From CAAGNP01 sp964611185 (GTDB lineage Bacteria > Bacteroidota > Bacteroidia > Bacteroidales > UBA932), in assembly GCA_964611185.1 (NCBI GenBank), contig CAZSXE010000008.1, positions 7,820 to 71,819 of the forward strand: 64,000 nucleotides of DNA. The letters are read 5' to 3'. A model generated the notes under the pieces. That model did not search any database. It was not told the DNA's origin and saw only the letters and a program-made list of their open reading frames with translations. A program made the position numbers and the translations under genes. Numbering within the stretch: the first letter of the stretch is position 1; each line of letters opens with the position of its first letter. Positions 49,777-57,727 of the stretch are shown here, piece after piece.

Positions 49777-49864
49777 AATAAAATCCAAAAAAGTTGTTAC
49801 TTTCTTTCTCCTCTGTCGCCTCTTTCACCTCTATCTGCTGCACCTCTGCGGTCACCACCTCTGC
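49744..49864 (-). repeat. 121-bp direct repeat, copy 2 (native rpsC 3' end plus terminator)
   Basis: Identical to 45206-45326. Here it is the genuine end of rpsC and its terminator. The two copies bracket the sensor kinase, LytTR regulator and beta-helix lipoprotein. Confidence 0.97.
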
Positions 49865-50591
49865 GACGGCCACCACCGCGACGCTCGCCGCGATCGTTGC
49901 GTTCACGGTTTCCGCTACCTTGCTGCGCATTTGCAGCTACACCTGCATTGGGTGAAAGATCGCGTTTGCCATAAACTTCTCCGTTGCACACCCATACCTT
50001 GATTCCGAGAAGACCCACTTTGGTATTGGCCTCGGCCAATGCATAGTCGATATCTGCACGGAAAGTGTGAAGAGGGGTACGTCCTTCCTTATAAAGCTCT
50101 CTTCTGGCCATTTCTGCTCCTCCAAGACGACCGCTGATAAGTACTTTGATACCTTCAGCACCCATACGCATTGTGGAAGCTATAGCCATTTTGATAGCTC
50201 TACGATAAGAGACACGGCCTTCAACCTGACGAGCGATATTGTTTGCTACAATGTTTGCGTCAACTTCAGGTCTCTTAACTTCGAAAATGTTGATTTGAAC
50301 TTCTTTGTTAGAAATTTTCTTTAACTCTTCTTTCAACTTATCTACTTCCTGGCCACCTTTCCCGATGATAACACCAGGGCGAGCGGTATGGATAGTAACA
50401 GTAATAAGTTTAAGAGTTCTTTCTATGACGATTTTGGAAAGATTTGCTTTAGATATACGGGCATTGAGGTACTCGCGAATCTTTGAATCTTCCAAAATTC
50501 TTCCTGCATAATCGGTTCCACCGTACCAGTTAGAGTCCCAGCCGCGGATAATACCAATTCTGTTGCTTATAGGATTAGTTTTCTGTCCCAT
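49797..50591 (-). CDS. rpsC: 30S ribosomal protein S3 with arginine/glycine-rich tail
   Basis: 264 residues. The S3 core is complete: GQKTNPISNRIGIIRGWDS, the KH-domain loop VIIGKGGQEV, and GRLGGAEMARRE. After about residue 215 the chain becomes a repetitive R/G/D/E tail (GERRGGGRRRGGDRRGAADRGERGDRGERK) that ordinary S3 lacks and that is likely disordered. It is the last gene of this operon fragment and is followed by a terminator instead of rplP. The end of the gene is duplicated at 45206-45326. Confidence 0.96.
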   Translation of the reverse strand: MGQKTNPISNRIGIIRGWDSNWYGGTDYAGRILEDSKIREYLNARISKANLSKIVIERTLKLITVTIHTARPGVIIGKGGQEVDKLKEELKKISNKEVQINIFEVKRPEVDANIVANNIARQVEGRVSYRRAIKMAIASTMRMGAEGIKVLISGRLGGAEMARRELYKEGRTPLHTFRADIDYALAEANTKVGLLGIKVWVCNGEVYGKRDLSPNAGVAANAQQGSGNRERNDRGERRGGGRRRGGDRRGAADRGERGDRGERK

Positions 50592-50592
50592 A

Positions 50593-51018
50593 TTATTCCT
50601 CCTCCTTAGTTACGGGTTGATTTTTAACTCCAAGTATTACAGTCACATGATTAGAACGCTTGCGAATACGGGCTGCGCGTCCTTGTGGTGCTGTACGAAT
50701 ACGTTTCAGAGAACGGCCCTGTCCTACCATTATGGTTTTGACAATAACATTACCGTTTTCCAATTCTTTACGATCTGCTTCGTTCTTAGCTTCCCAGTTC
50801 GCAATTGCCGAACGGATAAGCACGGAAACGCGTGAAGCAGCTTCCTTTTTAGTGTATTTCAGTATATCCAAAGCGTGATTGACTTCCATACCTCTTACCA
50901 TATCAGCGACTAAGCGCATCTTTCTCGGAGATGTAGGAACATCATTCAGCTTTGCAATAGCTGTCTCTTTTTTTATTTCTTTCAGCCTGTCGGCCATTTG
51001 TTTTTTACGAGATCCCAT
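50593..51018 (-). CDS. rplV: 50S ribosomal protein L22
   Basis: 141 residues. The L22 core has VPTSPRKMRLVADMVRGMEV and the beta-hairpin QGRSLKRIRTAPQGRAARIRKRSNHVTVIL, which lines the nascent-peptide tunnel. A slightly extended N-terminus (GSRKKQMADRLKEIKKETA) precedes it. It ends 1 bp before rpsC and starts 23 bp after rpsS, in normal S10-operon order. Confidence 0.97.
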   Translation of the reverse strand: MGSRKKQMADRLKEIKKETAIAKLNDVPTSPRKMRLVADMVRGMEVNHALDILKYTKKEAASRVSVLIRSAIANWEAKNEADRKELENGNVIVKTIMVGQGRSLKRIRTAPQGRAARIRKRSNHVTVILGVKNQPVTKEEE

Positions 51019-51041
51019 TTTGTAACTCTTTACTTAAATGA

Positions 51042-51308
51042 TTAACGATTACCCGAATGACCTTTAAAGGTACGTGTCGGTGCAAATTCGCCGAGTTTGT
51101 GACCAACCATGTTTTCAGTAACATATACCGGAATAAACTTGTTTCCGTTATGAACAGCAATAGTGTGACCTACAAAGTCAGGTGAGATCATACTGGCTCT
51201 AGACCAGGTTTTGATAACTTCTTTTTTCATTGTCCCCTCATTCATAGCTAATACCCTCTTTTCGAGACTATCTTGAATGTACGGACCTTTTCTTAGTGAA
51301 CGACTCAT
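51042..51308 (-). CDS. rpsS: 30S ribosomal protein S19
   Basis: 88 residues, full length. MSRSLRKGPYIQDSL at the start, TWSRASMISPDFVGHTIAVHNG in the middle and GHKLGEFAPTRTFKGH at the end are family hallmarks. It lies between rplB and rplV as in the S10 operon. Confidence 0.97.
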   Translation of the reverse strand: MSRSLRKGPYIQDSLEKRVLAMNEGTMKKEVIKTWSRASMISPDFVGHTIAVHNGNKFIPVYVTENMVGHKLGEFAPTRTFKGHSGNR

Positions 51309-51327
51309 AATTCTTTAGTTTATTCCT

Positions 51328-52152
51328 TTATTTTTTCCTTCTTTCAATGATAAACTTACTGGAAGTGCTCTTAGGATTACGTGTCTTGTATCCCTTAGCA
51401 GGAATACCTTTACGTGAACGGGGATGTCCCCCAGAAGCACGTCCTTCACCACCACCCATCGGGTGATCAACAGGATTCATAACCACACCACGAGTACGAG
51501 GTCTGCGACCAAACCATCTGCGACGGCCGGCCTTTCCATCAGATTCAAGGCTGTGATCAGGATTAGATACTGTTCCAACTGTCGCACGGCAGGCAACGAG
51601 AACCATTCTTGTCTCACCCGAAGGGAGGCGAAGTATGGCGTGATTACCTTCACGTGCAGTAATCTGAGCATAAGTTCCGGCACTACGTGCCATTGCGGCA
51701 CCTTGTCCGGGACGAAGTTCGATGTTGTGAACCAAAGTACCGAGAGGAATCTCAGCTAAAGGGAGTGAGTTACCAACTTCGGGTGCAATACCCGAACCGG
51801 AAGCAATCGTCTGACCGACCTTCATTCCGTTAGGAGCTATAATATAGCGTTTCTCTCCATCTGCATAAACGACCAAAGCAATGCGTGCACTGCGATTAGG
51901 GTCGTATTCAATAGTTTTAACTACAGCGGTAAAATTATCTTTATCACGAAGAAAATCTATCACACGGTACATTCTCTTATGACCGCCGCCGATGTAGCGC
52001 ATTGTCATTTTACCCTGATTATTTCGTCCACCTGACTTTCTTATAGGTTCAAGCAGCGATTTTTCAGGAGTGGTGCAAGTGATATCATCAAATGCACTTA
52101 TTGTTTTATTTCTCTGACCGGGGGTTACCGGTTTAAATTTACGTACTGCCAT
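51328..52152 (-). CDS. rplB: 50S ribosomal protein L2
   Basis: 274 residues from the ATG at 52150-52152 (MAVRKFKPVTPGQRN); an in-frame extension to 52197 would overlap rplW and is not real. Conserved parts include GGGHKRMYRVIDF, GQGAAMARSAGTYAQI and the peptidyl-transferase-region loop RGVVMNPVDHPMGGGEG. It begins 4 bp after the rplW stop. Confidence 0.97.
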   Translation of the reverse strand: MAVRKFKPVTPGQRNKTISAFDDITCTTPEKSLLEPIRKSGGRNNQGKMTMRYIGGGHKRMYRVIDFLRDKDNFTAVVKTIEYDPNRSARIALVVYADGEKRYIIAPNGMKVGQTIASGSGIAPEVGNSLPLAEIPLGTLVHNIELRPGQGAAMARSAGTYAQITAREGNHAILRLPSGETRMVLVACRATVGTVSNPDHSLESDGKAGRRRWFGRRPRTRGVVMNPVDHPMGGGEGRASGGHPRSRKGIPAKGYKTRNPKSTSSKFIIERRKK

Positions 52153-52156
52153 CTGA

Positions 52157-52447
52157 TTAAATATTGCTGTAGAAATCAATCTTATCTTCACCGGCAAGTG
52201 TCACAAAAGCTTTCTTATAGTGATTTGCACGGCCTGCTAATACTCCCGCTTTAGTAAAGCGGCTTTTACGTTTTCCGTGGTAGTTTACTGTATTGACATC
52301 CTTTACAGAAACTCCATACATTTGTTCAACCGCATTTTTAATCTCAATTTTATTGGCATCGCGGTCCACAATAAAACCGTAACGATTCAATTTATCGCCT
52401 TGAGTCGTCATTTTCTCTGTTACAAGAGGCTTAATTAAAATTCCCAT
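52157..52447 (-). CDS. rplW: 50S ribosomal protein L23
   Basis: 96 residues: LIKPLVTEKMT at the start, VDRDANKIEIKNAVEQMYGVSV, and NYHGKRKSRF. It forms part of the tunnel exit where chaperones and the signal-recognition particle dock. It follows rplD by 12 bp. Confidence 0.96.
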   Translation of the reverse strand: MGILIKPLVTEKMTTQGDKLNRYGFIVDRDANKIEIKNAVEQMYGVSVKDVNTVNYHGKRKSRFTKAGVLAGRANHYKKAFVTLAGEDKIDFYSNI

Positions 52448-52459
52448 ATCTCTATGCGA

Positions 52460-53086
52460 TTATTTACGTCTTTCAGAAAGAATGTCTATTACTCCGTCAA
52501 CTAAAACAACATCGTATGCATTCATAATAGCATAAGTGTTGATTTCATCTACTGAGATAACATTAACATTCGGTAAATTTCTGGACGAGATGAAAATATT
52601 GTCTGAATTTTCGGGAAGGACGAACAATGTTCTTCTTCCGTTTGCTTTCAGATTTTCTAATATCTGGATAAACTCTTTAGTTTTAGGAGTATCCATAGTG
52701 AAAGGTTCTACAATCTTGATAGCCTCTTCCTGAACTTTGTATGTCAAAGCAGAGTAACGAGCAAGCTGTTTTAGTTTTTTGTTCAACTTAAAGCCATAGC
52801 CGTGAGGCTGAGGACCGAAAGCCCTGCCTCCGCCTACCATTGTAGGTGATTTAGTACTACCGTGACGCGCACCGCCTGAACCTTTCTGACGAACGATTTT
52901 CTTGGTACTACGGTTAACTTCCCATTTTTCTTTCGTCTTATGGGTACCTTGACGCTGATTTGCAAGGAACTGCTTTACATCAAGATAAATGGCGTGATCG
53001 TTGGGCTCTATGCCAAAGATCTCCGCATCGAGAGTCACTTTTTTCCCTGACTCTGTTCCATCGATTTTGTAAACTGATAATTCCAT
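52460..53086 (-). CDS. rplD: 50S ribosomal protein L4
   Basis: 208 residues. The extended loop region WEVNRSTKKIVRQKGSGGARHGSTKSP-type and FGPQPHGYGFKLNKK mark the tunnel-reaching loop of L4, with LPNVNVISVDEINTYAIMNA at the C-terminus. It begins 3 bp after rplC. In many bacteria L4 also represses its own operon; no such site was identified here. Confidence 0.97.
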   Translation of the reverse strand: MELSVYKIDGTESGKKVTLDAEIFGIEPNDHAIYLDVKQFLANQRQGTHKTKEKWEVNRSTKKIVRQKGSGGARHGSTKSPTMVGGGRAFGPQPHGYGFKLNKKLKQLARYSALTYKVQEEAIKIVEPFTMDTPKTKEFIQILENLKANGRRTLFVLPENSDNIFISSRNLPNVNVISVDEINTYAIMNAYDVVLVDGVIDILSERRK

Positions 53087-53089
53087 TGC

Positions 53090-53725
53090 TTAATCCTCCA
53101 ATGTTACATAAGAACCCTTTGCTCCGGGGATGGAGCCTTTTACAAGAACAAGATTGTTCTCGGGAATAATCTTTACAACCCTAAGGTTCAAGACTTTTAC
53201 CCTGTCCCCTCCCATTTGACCCGCCATTCTCATGCCGGGGAACACTCTTGAAGGCCAAGAAGATGCACCCATTGAACCCGGGTGACGGAGTCTGTTGTGC
53301 TGACCGTGAGTCTGACCACCTACTCCTTGAAATCCGTGGCGTTTAACAACACCTTGGAAACCTTTACCTTTAGAGATACCTGTAACGTCAACCCAGTCGA
53401 TATTATCTTTCCAGTCAAGGTCAAGATTTTCGACGGTGATAATGTCACCCAATTTTAGTGCAGAGGTGTCGAAATTTTTAAATTCAACTACCTTGCGCTT
53501 GGGTGTGGTTCCTGCCTTTTCAAAGTGCCCTTTTTCGGGCTTGCTGGTGTGTTTTTCTGATTTATCGTCATAGGCAAGCTGTACAGCGGCATAACCATCT
53601 TTTTCAACTGTACGAATTTGCGTAACAACACACGGCCCAGCTTCAATAACGGTGCATGGTATATTTTTACCATCAGCATCGAAAACGGATGTCATTCCGA
53701 TTTTTTTTCCAATTAATCCAGGCAT
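53090..53725 (-). CDS. rplC: 50S ribosomal protein L3
   Basis: 211 residues: GLIGKKIGMTSVFDADG at the start, VTGISKGKGFQGVVKRHGFQG and GASSWPSRVFPGMRMAGQMG in the conserved core. It is the first gene of this operon fragment, with a good promoter 65 bp upstream and no rpsJ before it, although rpsJ normally precedes rplC. Confidence 0.97.
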   Translation of the reverse strand: MPGLIGKKIGMTSVFDADGKNIPCTVIEAGPCVVTQIRTVEKDGYAAVQLAYDDKSEKHTSKPEKGHFEKAGTTPKRKVVEFKNFDTSALKLGDIITVENLDLDWKDNIDWVDVTGISKGKGFQGVVKRHGFQGVGGQTHGQHNRLRHPGSMGASSWPSRVFPGMRMAGQMGGDRVKVLNLRVVKIIPENNLVLVKGSIPGAKGSYVTLED

Positions 53726-53790
53726 TGGTTTTTAACTAAATTATTGTTAATTAATAAGTTAACTATCCCGCACATATTTTTTGCGGGCTG

Positions 53791-53821
53791 CAAAGATACT
53801 ATTAATATTTTAATTTACAAG
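53791..53821 (-). promoter_or_regulatory. Promoter of the rplC-rpsC operon fragment
   Basis: On the minus strand TATCTTTG (53791-53798) is an exact -7 box, and CTTG (53818-53821, one mismatch to TTTG) lies 19 bases upstream. The leader contains a short hairpin CCCGC/GCGGG (53767-53787). This shows rplC is the transcript's first gene. Confidence 0.7.
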
Positions 53822-53853
53822 CAGTTCGGAAGATTTTTTCCTGTTCTCAAACA

Positions 53854-54495
53854 TTATTTTAATCTGCTGAAAATAATACCTAAAAACAATCTTGGTCCCG
53901 ATGCGAAATCGGGCTGCGGATTTGAAATATTAAAGAGCCAGTCAGCCTTGGCTATAAAACTCAGCTTTTGAGTGATAGCTATCTCCATACCTATATATGG
54001 TGTTACGGCGACAAATGCGTATTTGTGATAGATCATTAATTTATCTTGAGTGCCGGAAAGATAAAAATAATCAAGTACTGTATGGTTTCTATTACCCCCA
54101 CCTCCAACATTCACACCGATAAAAGGTTTCACTTTACCGCCAACTCTAACATAATCAAAAGTGAGACCACCCCATCCTGTTACCTGATAACTCCCTTTTT
54201 CTTCATAAGAGATAGAAGAACGATACCCTTCCATACCGATTCTGAACTGATCCGAAACTGTTCCGAAATGAAATTTAATGGTCCCTCCTATACCGAAAGG
54301 AGCCCCTTTCACTTGATGATTAGAAAGGATGTCGTCATCCTCTGCTATCTGGAAATCACCGCTTTTGAGATACCCCGTATGGAGCATCATTCCTCCGGAA
54401 AAACCTTGATATGAAAACTGTGCGAAAACTCCTGTTGAAAATAATAATAGGGCAAGCGCCTGAACGGGAAAAAAAATATAGTGTAAAAATTTCAT
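53854..54495 (-). CDS. Outer-membrane beta-barrel protein, uncharacterised
   Basis: 213 residues with signal peptide (ending STGVFAQ) followed by GFSGGMMLHTGYLKSG and amphipathic strands, among them GGTIKFHFGTVSDQFRIGMEGY and VKPFIGVNVGGGGN, ending GPRLFLGIIFSRL with an aromatic/hydrophobic close. The layout fits a small eight-strand or similar outer-membrane barrel. No named family is recognised. It is the last gene of a leftward group with two envelope proteins. Confidence 0.7.
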   Translation of the reverse strand: MKFLHYIFFPVQALALLLFSTGVFAQFSYQGFSGGMMLHTGYLKSGDFQIAEDDDILSNHQVKGAPFGIGGTIKFHFGTVSDQFRIGMEGYRSSISYEEKGSYQVTGWGGLTFDYVRVGGKVKPFIGVNVGGGGNRNHTVLDYFYLSGTQDKLMIYHKYAFVAVTPYIGMEIAITQKLSFIAKADWLFNISNPQPDFASGPRLFLGIIFSRLK

Positions 54496-54505
54496 CAGGG
54501 AACAT

Positions 54506-55297
54506 TTATTTGATTTTCTTCATAGAAAAATAGACCATTTCGTTGTTTTCACGCCTTCCTTCCCACTCCATCCCCTCAGAAGAAATTTCAATGTCCCAAC
54601 ACTCGAAATTGGTCCCTTTTACCCCTGAAATTTCATCATTGGACCATACAGAAGCAAGCAAATCACCGTATAGTTTATAAGTACTCTGATTATCCTCTTT
54701 TAACACCCACACAGTATTTCCATTCTCCGTTTTGGATATGTAGTAGTTATATGTCCCATCGTCCTTGTATTCCCATCTGCGAAGAGGTGAATCGGCAGCC
54801 GAAACCCCGGGAGTGACATTTCTCCCCTCCCAAAGGCCGATAATGGAAAGCGAATAATTTTCATCTGCTTTTTCAAGATGATATGACTTGTTATCGTCTT
54901 TAGGGGCAGAGTTAACAGTCATAGATTTAACTTTGTAATCGATTCCGTCATCATCGATTTTTTTGACATCGAGTACCATACTCCAGTCTTCACCTGCCTC
55001 ATCCTTTATGGAGTGCTGAATGATTATATTGTGCCCCGACACAGAATAAGGGCAGCTGTTTTCTTTCCAAGTATTATTGTTTTGGGAGATATAATATCCG
55101 GCAGCATAAATCTGAGTGCCGTTTTCTAAAAAAATAGATACAAACTTTTCGTTAGTTGGTATATCTTTATCATTGATTTCCTCGCAAACCCAAACACCTA
55201 TAATCTTCTCTTTTAGTACATTTTCCTTCACAGAGCAGGACGAGAGGATGAAAAGTGATGCTATAACACTTGTAAGAATAAAAGAACCTGTTTTCAT
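54506..55297 (-). CDS. Lipoprotein, lipocalin-like, uncharacterised
   Basis: 263 residues. Lipobox LFILSSC, then two strand-rich repeats each opening with a tryptophan motif (IIGVWVCEEIN near 33 and IIGLWEGRNV near 153) of the lipocalin-like type common in Bacteroidota, ending VYFSMKKI. Probably periplasmic or surface exposed. The 10-bp gap to the barrel gene downstream suggests joint expression. Function unknown. Confidence 0.7.
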   Translation of the reverse strand: MKTGSFILTSVIASLFILSSCSVKENVLKEKIIGVWVCEEINDKDIPTNEKFVSIFLENGTQIYAAGYYISQNNNTWKENSCPYSVSGHNIIIQHSIKDEAGEDWSMVLDVKKIDDDGIDYKVKSMTVNSAPKDDNKSYHLEKADENYSLSIIGLWEGRNVTPGVSAADSPLRRWEYKDDGTYNYYISKTENGNTVWVLKEDNQSTYKLYGDLLASVWSNDEISGVKGTNFECWDIEISSEGMEWEGRRENNEMVYFSMKKIK

Positions 55298-55334
55298 AAA
55301 TGCATTGTTTAATGCACAAAAATAGAAAAAAACT

Positions 55335-56141
55335 TTAAAACATGAGCATCACCCCGATATTCATACGAGGCGGTTCTAAAGCGATGTATTCATGATTAAA
55401 CATATTTGTAAGGCGATACTTGGCATAAACCGAGAAGCATCCCGCATTGATAGATGCCTGAACTCCTGCCTGAATGGGGGTAAATCTCTTAGCATCGCGA
55501 TATTTCAGCTTTCCTTCATCAGTCTTTACCATAAATCTCTTACTGAAGGAGTAATCTCCGTAAACACCAAGCTCCACGAAAAACCTCTTGTAAATGATAA
55601 ACCTGTTGAGCCATGCCGTACCTAAATTATCACTTCTGAAATATTCGGCTTTAATTACACCCGGGACACTTTCTCCTACAAATCCTGCTGCCGCTGCTCC
55701 GTCTATACGATAAGAATAGAATGAATATTGTATCTGAGTACCCACAGCGTACCAGCGGGCAGGGCGATAAAAAAACTTCAGACCTGTCATCAAATCCATA
55801 GAGTTTCCGTATTGAACCTCCGGATAAAATTTTTCTCCCGAAAAACCAATATCTGTCGCAAGTCCCATTCCGAAATAGAAATCTGTATATCTGGATCTGT
55901 AGCCCGGATAACGCTTTTTAGTGGTCTTTGTCTCCACCCCTCCGTCATTACTGACCGTTTCCACCGTAATTACCACCTCGCTTGTGTCTAAAGCTATATC
56001 TTTTTCCAATTTGAATGGAGATTGAAAAACTATTTCAGAGCCCCCTATTTTAAGTTTTTTCTGCCCCTTTGCGACATTAATATTTAGGGCATTAGTTAAA
56101 AAAATCGCAATAACTACTATTATATAAATTATCTTTTTCAT
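55335..56141 (-). CDS. Outer-membrane beta-barrel protein, uncharacterised
   Basis: 268 residues. A signal peptide precedes a strand-rich chain: DFYFGMGLATDIGFSG, KFFYRPARWYAVGTQIQYSFYSY, VELGVYGDYSFSK, and an end MNIGVMLMF with terminal phenylalanine, the classical barrel closure. The N-terminal 80 residues (GGSEIVFQSPFKLEKDI ... VITVETVSNDGG) form a soluble extension. It follows the DUF4252 gene by 7 bp and so probably belongs to the sigma-factor operon. Confidence 0.7.
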   Translation of the reverse strand: MKKIIYIIVVIAIFLTNALNINVAKGQKKLKIGGSEIVFQSPFKLEKDIALDTSEVVITVETVSNDGGVETKTTKKRYPGYRSRYTDFYFGMGLATDIGFSGEKFYPEVQYGNSMDLMTGLKFFYRPARWYAVGTQIQYSFYSYRIDGAAAAGFVGESVPGVIKAEYFRSDNLGTAWLNRFIIYKRFFVELGVYGDYSFSKRFMVKTDEGKLKYRDAKRFTPIQAGVQASINAGCFSVYAKYRLTNMFNHEYIALEPPRMNIGVMLMF

Positions 56142-56148
56142 AATATTT

Positions 56149-56616
56149 TTATTCTATTTTAATTTTACCCTCTGCAACTGCTTTAATCAGATCTTCGTCA
56201 ATAGTCCCCTTGATATAAATCACCGCCACCTCGTCTTCGGACAATGCGAGGAAGATCAGTTCGTGTGTCCTATTGTACATACTGAGCTTCTCCTGACTGT
56301 CTTTAACTTTCATAACCTGCTGAAAATTATTCTTTTTAATATATGAAAGGACATCTTCTCTAAGAGAATCAGCAGTAGATTTGTATTTGTCGCAAGAGAC
56401 AGAAAGGATCTTAAGCTCTTCCATTTTCTTAAACAACTGCTTCTCTTGAACTTCAGATTCGGGGACTAAAAAAGAAAAAGCCTTGGGTGAAATATCTATA
56501 CTCTCGATCCCTTTGCGATTTTCGTAACTATCGCAAATCTTGCCGAAATCACTACTTTGAGCCATCATTCCCACAGGAATAAGAACCCACATCATCATTA
56601 ATAGTATTCTTTTCAT
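56149..56616 (-). CDS. DUF4252 exported protein
   Basis: About 155 residues from ATG 56614-56616 (MKRILLMMMWVLIPVGMMAQ, a signal peptide); ATG at 56632-56634 is an alternative. The body has GIESIDISPKAFSFL and KKMEELKILSVSCDKY, then LIFLALSEDEVAVIYIKGTIDEDLI near the end, all typical of DUF4252. Members commonly stand beside ECF sigma factors and their anti-sigma partners in Bacteroidota, as here. Molecular role unknown. Confidence 0.82.
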   Translation of the reverse strand: MKRILLMMMWVLIPVGMMAQSSDFGKICDSYENRKGIESIDISPKAFSFLVPESEVQEKQLFKKMEELKILSVSCDKYKSTADSLREDVLSYIKKNNFQQVMKVKDSQEKLSMYNRTHELIFLALSEDEVAVIYIKGTIDEDLIKAVAEGKIKIE

Positions 56617-56626
56617 AATAATTTGA

Positions 56627-57139
56627 TTATTCATTTTCAATTTTTACCACATTGTCTGCCCTAAGCAGCATTTTTTTAAATACCCCCATTTTCTGATCCA
56701 CCATCTTTTTATTCATCATTCTCGACAACTTCTGCATCTGTTCGTTAGCAAAATCCTTAGCCGCCTTGTCATCCTCCACCTGCACACCCCCCACTTTCAT
56801 CGTAATCACAGGCTCCGCTACCGCAATGGTGGGTTTGGAAATAGTGAGAAAAACACCGAGCAAAATCGCCGCTGCTACCGCAATAGGGGCGGCACAATAA
56901 ATCCAGCGAAGTACTGTTTTTTTCGAAGAGTGCTTTGACATTGGTACAGAGTACTTCTGTAATGTTTCTCTCTCCTCTTTCAGATAGGAGAAGAGAGGTG
57001 CGTACTTCTGTATTTCGAGAGGAACCTCATTATGAGGAGTTTGTACAAAATAATTTCTTATCTGCTGCTCATCCTCCAAGGAGGTTTCTCCTTCAAAATA
57101 ACGATTTAATAACTGCTCTATATTATTCATTTTCTTCAT
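56627..57139 (-). CDS. Probable membrane-anchored anti-sigma factor
   Basis: 170 residues from ATG 57137-57139. The N-terminal cytoplasmic part (NNIEQLLNRYFEGETSLEDEQQIRNYF) has the short helical pattern of Bacteroidota anti-sigma proteins, a single transmembrane helix follows (WIYCAAPIAVAAAILLGVFL, about 80-99), and the rest is periplasmic. It begins 9 bp after the ECF sigma stop, the normal layout for a sigma/anti-sigma pair. It should hold the sigma factor at the membrane until a signal arrives; the signal is unknown. Confidence 0.75.
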   Translation of the reverse strand: MKKMNNIEQLLNRYFEGETSLEDEQQIRNYFVQTPHNEVPLEIQKYAPLFSYLKEERETLQKYSVPMSKHSSKKTVLRWIYCAAPIAVAAAILLGVFLTISKPTIAVAEPVITMKVGGVQVEDDKAAKDFANEQMQKLSRMMNKKMVDQKMGVFKKMLLRADNVVKIENE

Positions 57140-57147
57140 TTTATCTA

Positions 57148-57660
57148 TCAATTGAGTGTTAAATATCCTTTTATTGCTTTTCTTCCTCTGGAGAGGATCG
57201 TCCTTACATTTCCCTCCGATGTATTAAGAATCTGCGCTATCTCGCAAAATTCATATCCCATAACATCCCTCAGCCTTATGGCAATTTGCTGATCATCCGG
57301 CAACTTTTTAATTATCTGCCTCAATTCATCCATTTTCTCTCCGATTTCCAGCCGAGAGTGCGGATTGGTCTTTTCGGAAGCAAATCCAAGACTCTCCTCT
57401 GTGCACCTCTCAAGTGCCACTTTGTCTTCTTCCCTGTTCTTGCGAAGTCTCAGATAATCAAGACAGACATTCCTAAGGATAGTAATCGTCAGCGCATCTA
57501 TATTTTTAATCTCCTTACCTCTTTCATTATAGACTTTTACCACCGCATCCTGCACCATATCTTCAGCAGTCGCAGCTCCTTTATGAATAAACGATGCTGC
57601 AAAACAAAGAAGTTTAGGTCTTATCTTCTCTATGTATCTGTTAAATTCTCTCTCTGTCAT
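57148..57660 (-). CDS. ECF-family RNA polymerase sigma factor
   Basis: 170 residues from ATG 57658-57660. Region 2 reads LLCFAASFIHKGAATAEDMVQDAVVKVYNE, and region 4 KLPDDQQIAIRLRDVMGYEFCEIAQILNTSEGNVRTILSRGRKAI, with the usual helix-turn-helix for the -35 element. It leads the leftward operon sigma - anti-sigma - DUF4252 - barrel protein - lipoprotein - barrel protein, which therefore looks like an envelope-stress or envelope-remodelling unit. It diverges from the DUF456 gene. Confidence 0.93.
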   Translation of the reverse strand: MTEREFNRYIEKIRPKLLCFAASFIHKGAATAEDMVQDAVVKVYNERGKEIKNIDALTITILRNVCLDYLRLRKNREEDKVALERCTEESLGFASEKTNPHSRLEIGEKMDELRQIIKKLPDDQQIAIRLRDVMGYEFCEIAQILNTSEGNVRTILSRGRKAIKGYLTLN

Positions 57661-57715
57661 CTTTTGGACTTTCAAATAATAGACGAATATAGAAAAATAA
57701 TGTTACAGAAATTTA

Positions 57716-57723
57716 TAACTTTG
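57716..57723 (+). promoter_or_regulatory. Promoter box of the DUF456 gene
   Basis: TAACTTTG is an exact -7 box. It ends 4 bases before the ATG, so the mRNA should have practically no leader. No clear -33 TTTG is present. Confidence 0.5.
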
Positions 57724-57727
57724 TGAA

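Noticed and set aside
49744..49864. CRISPR or insertion-sequence ends for the 121-bp repeat
   Set aside because: Only two copies, direct orientation, made of a gene end plus terminator; no spacers, terminal inverted repeats or transposase.
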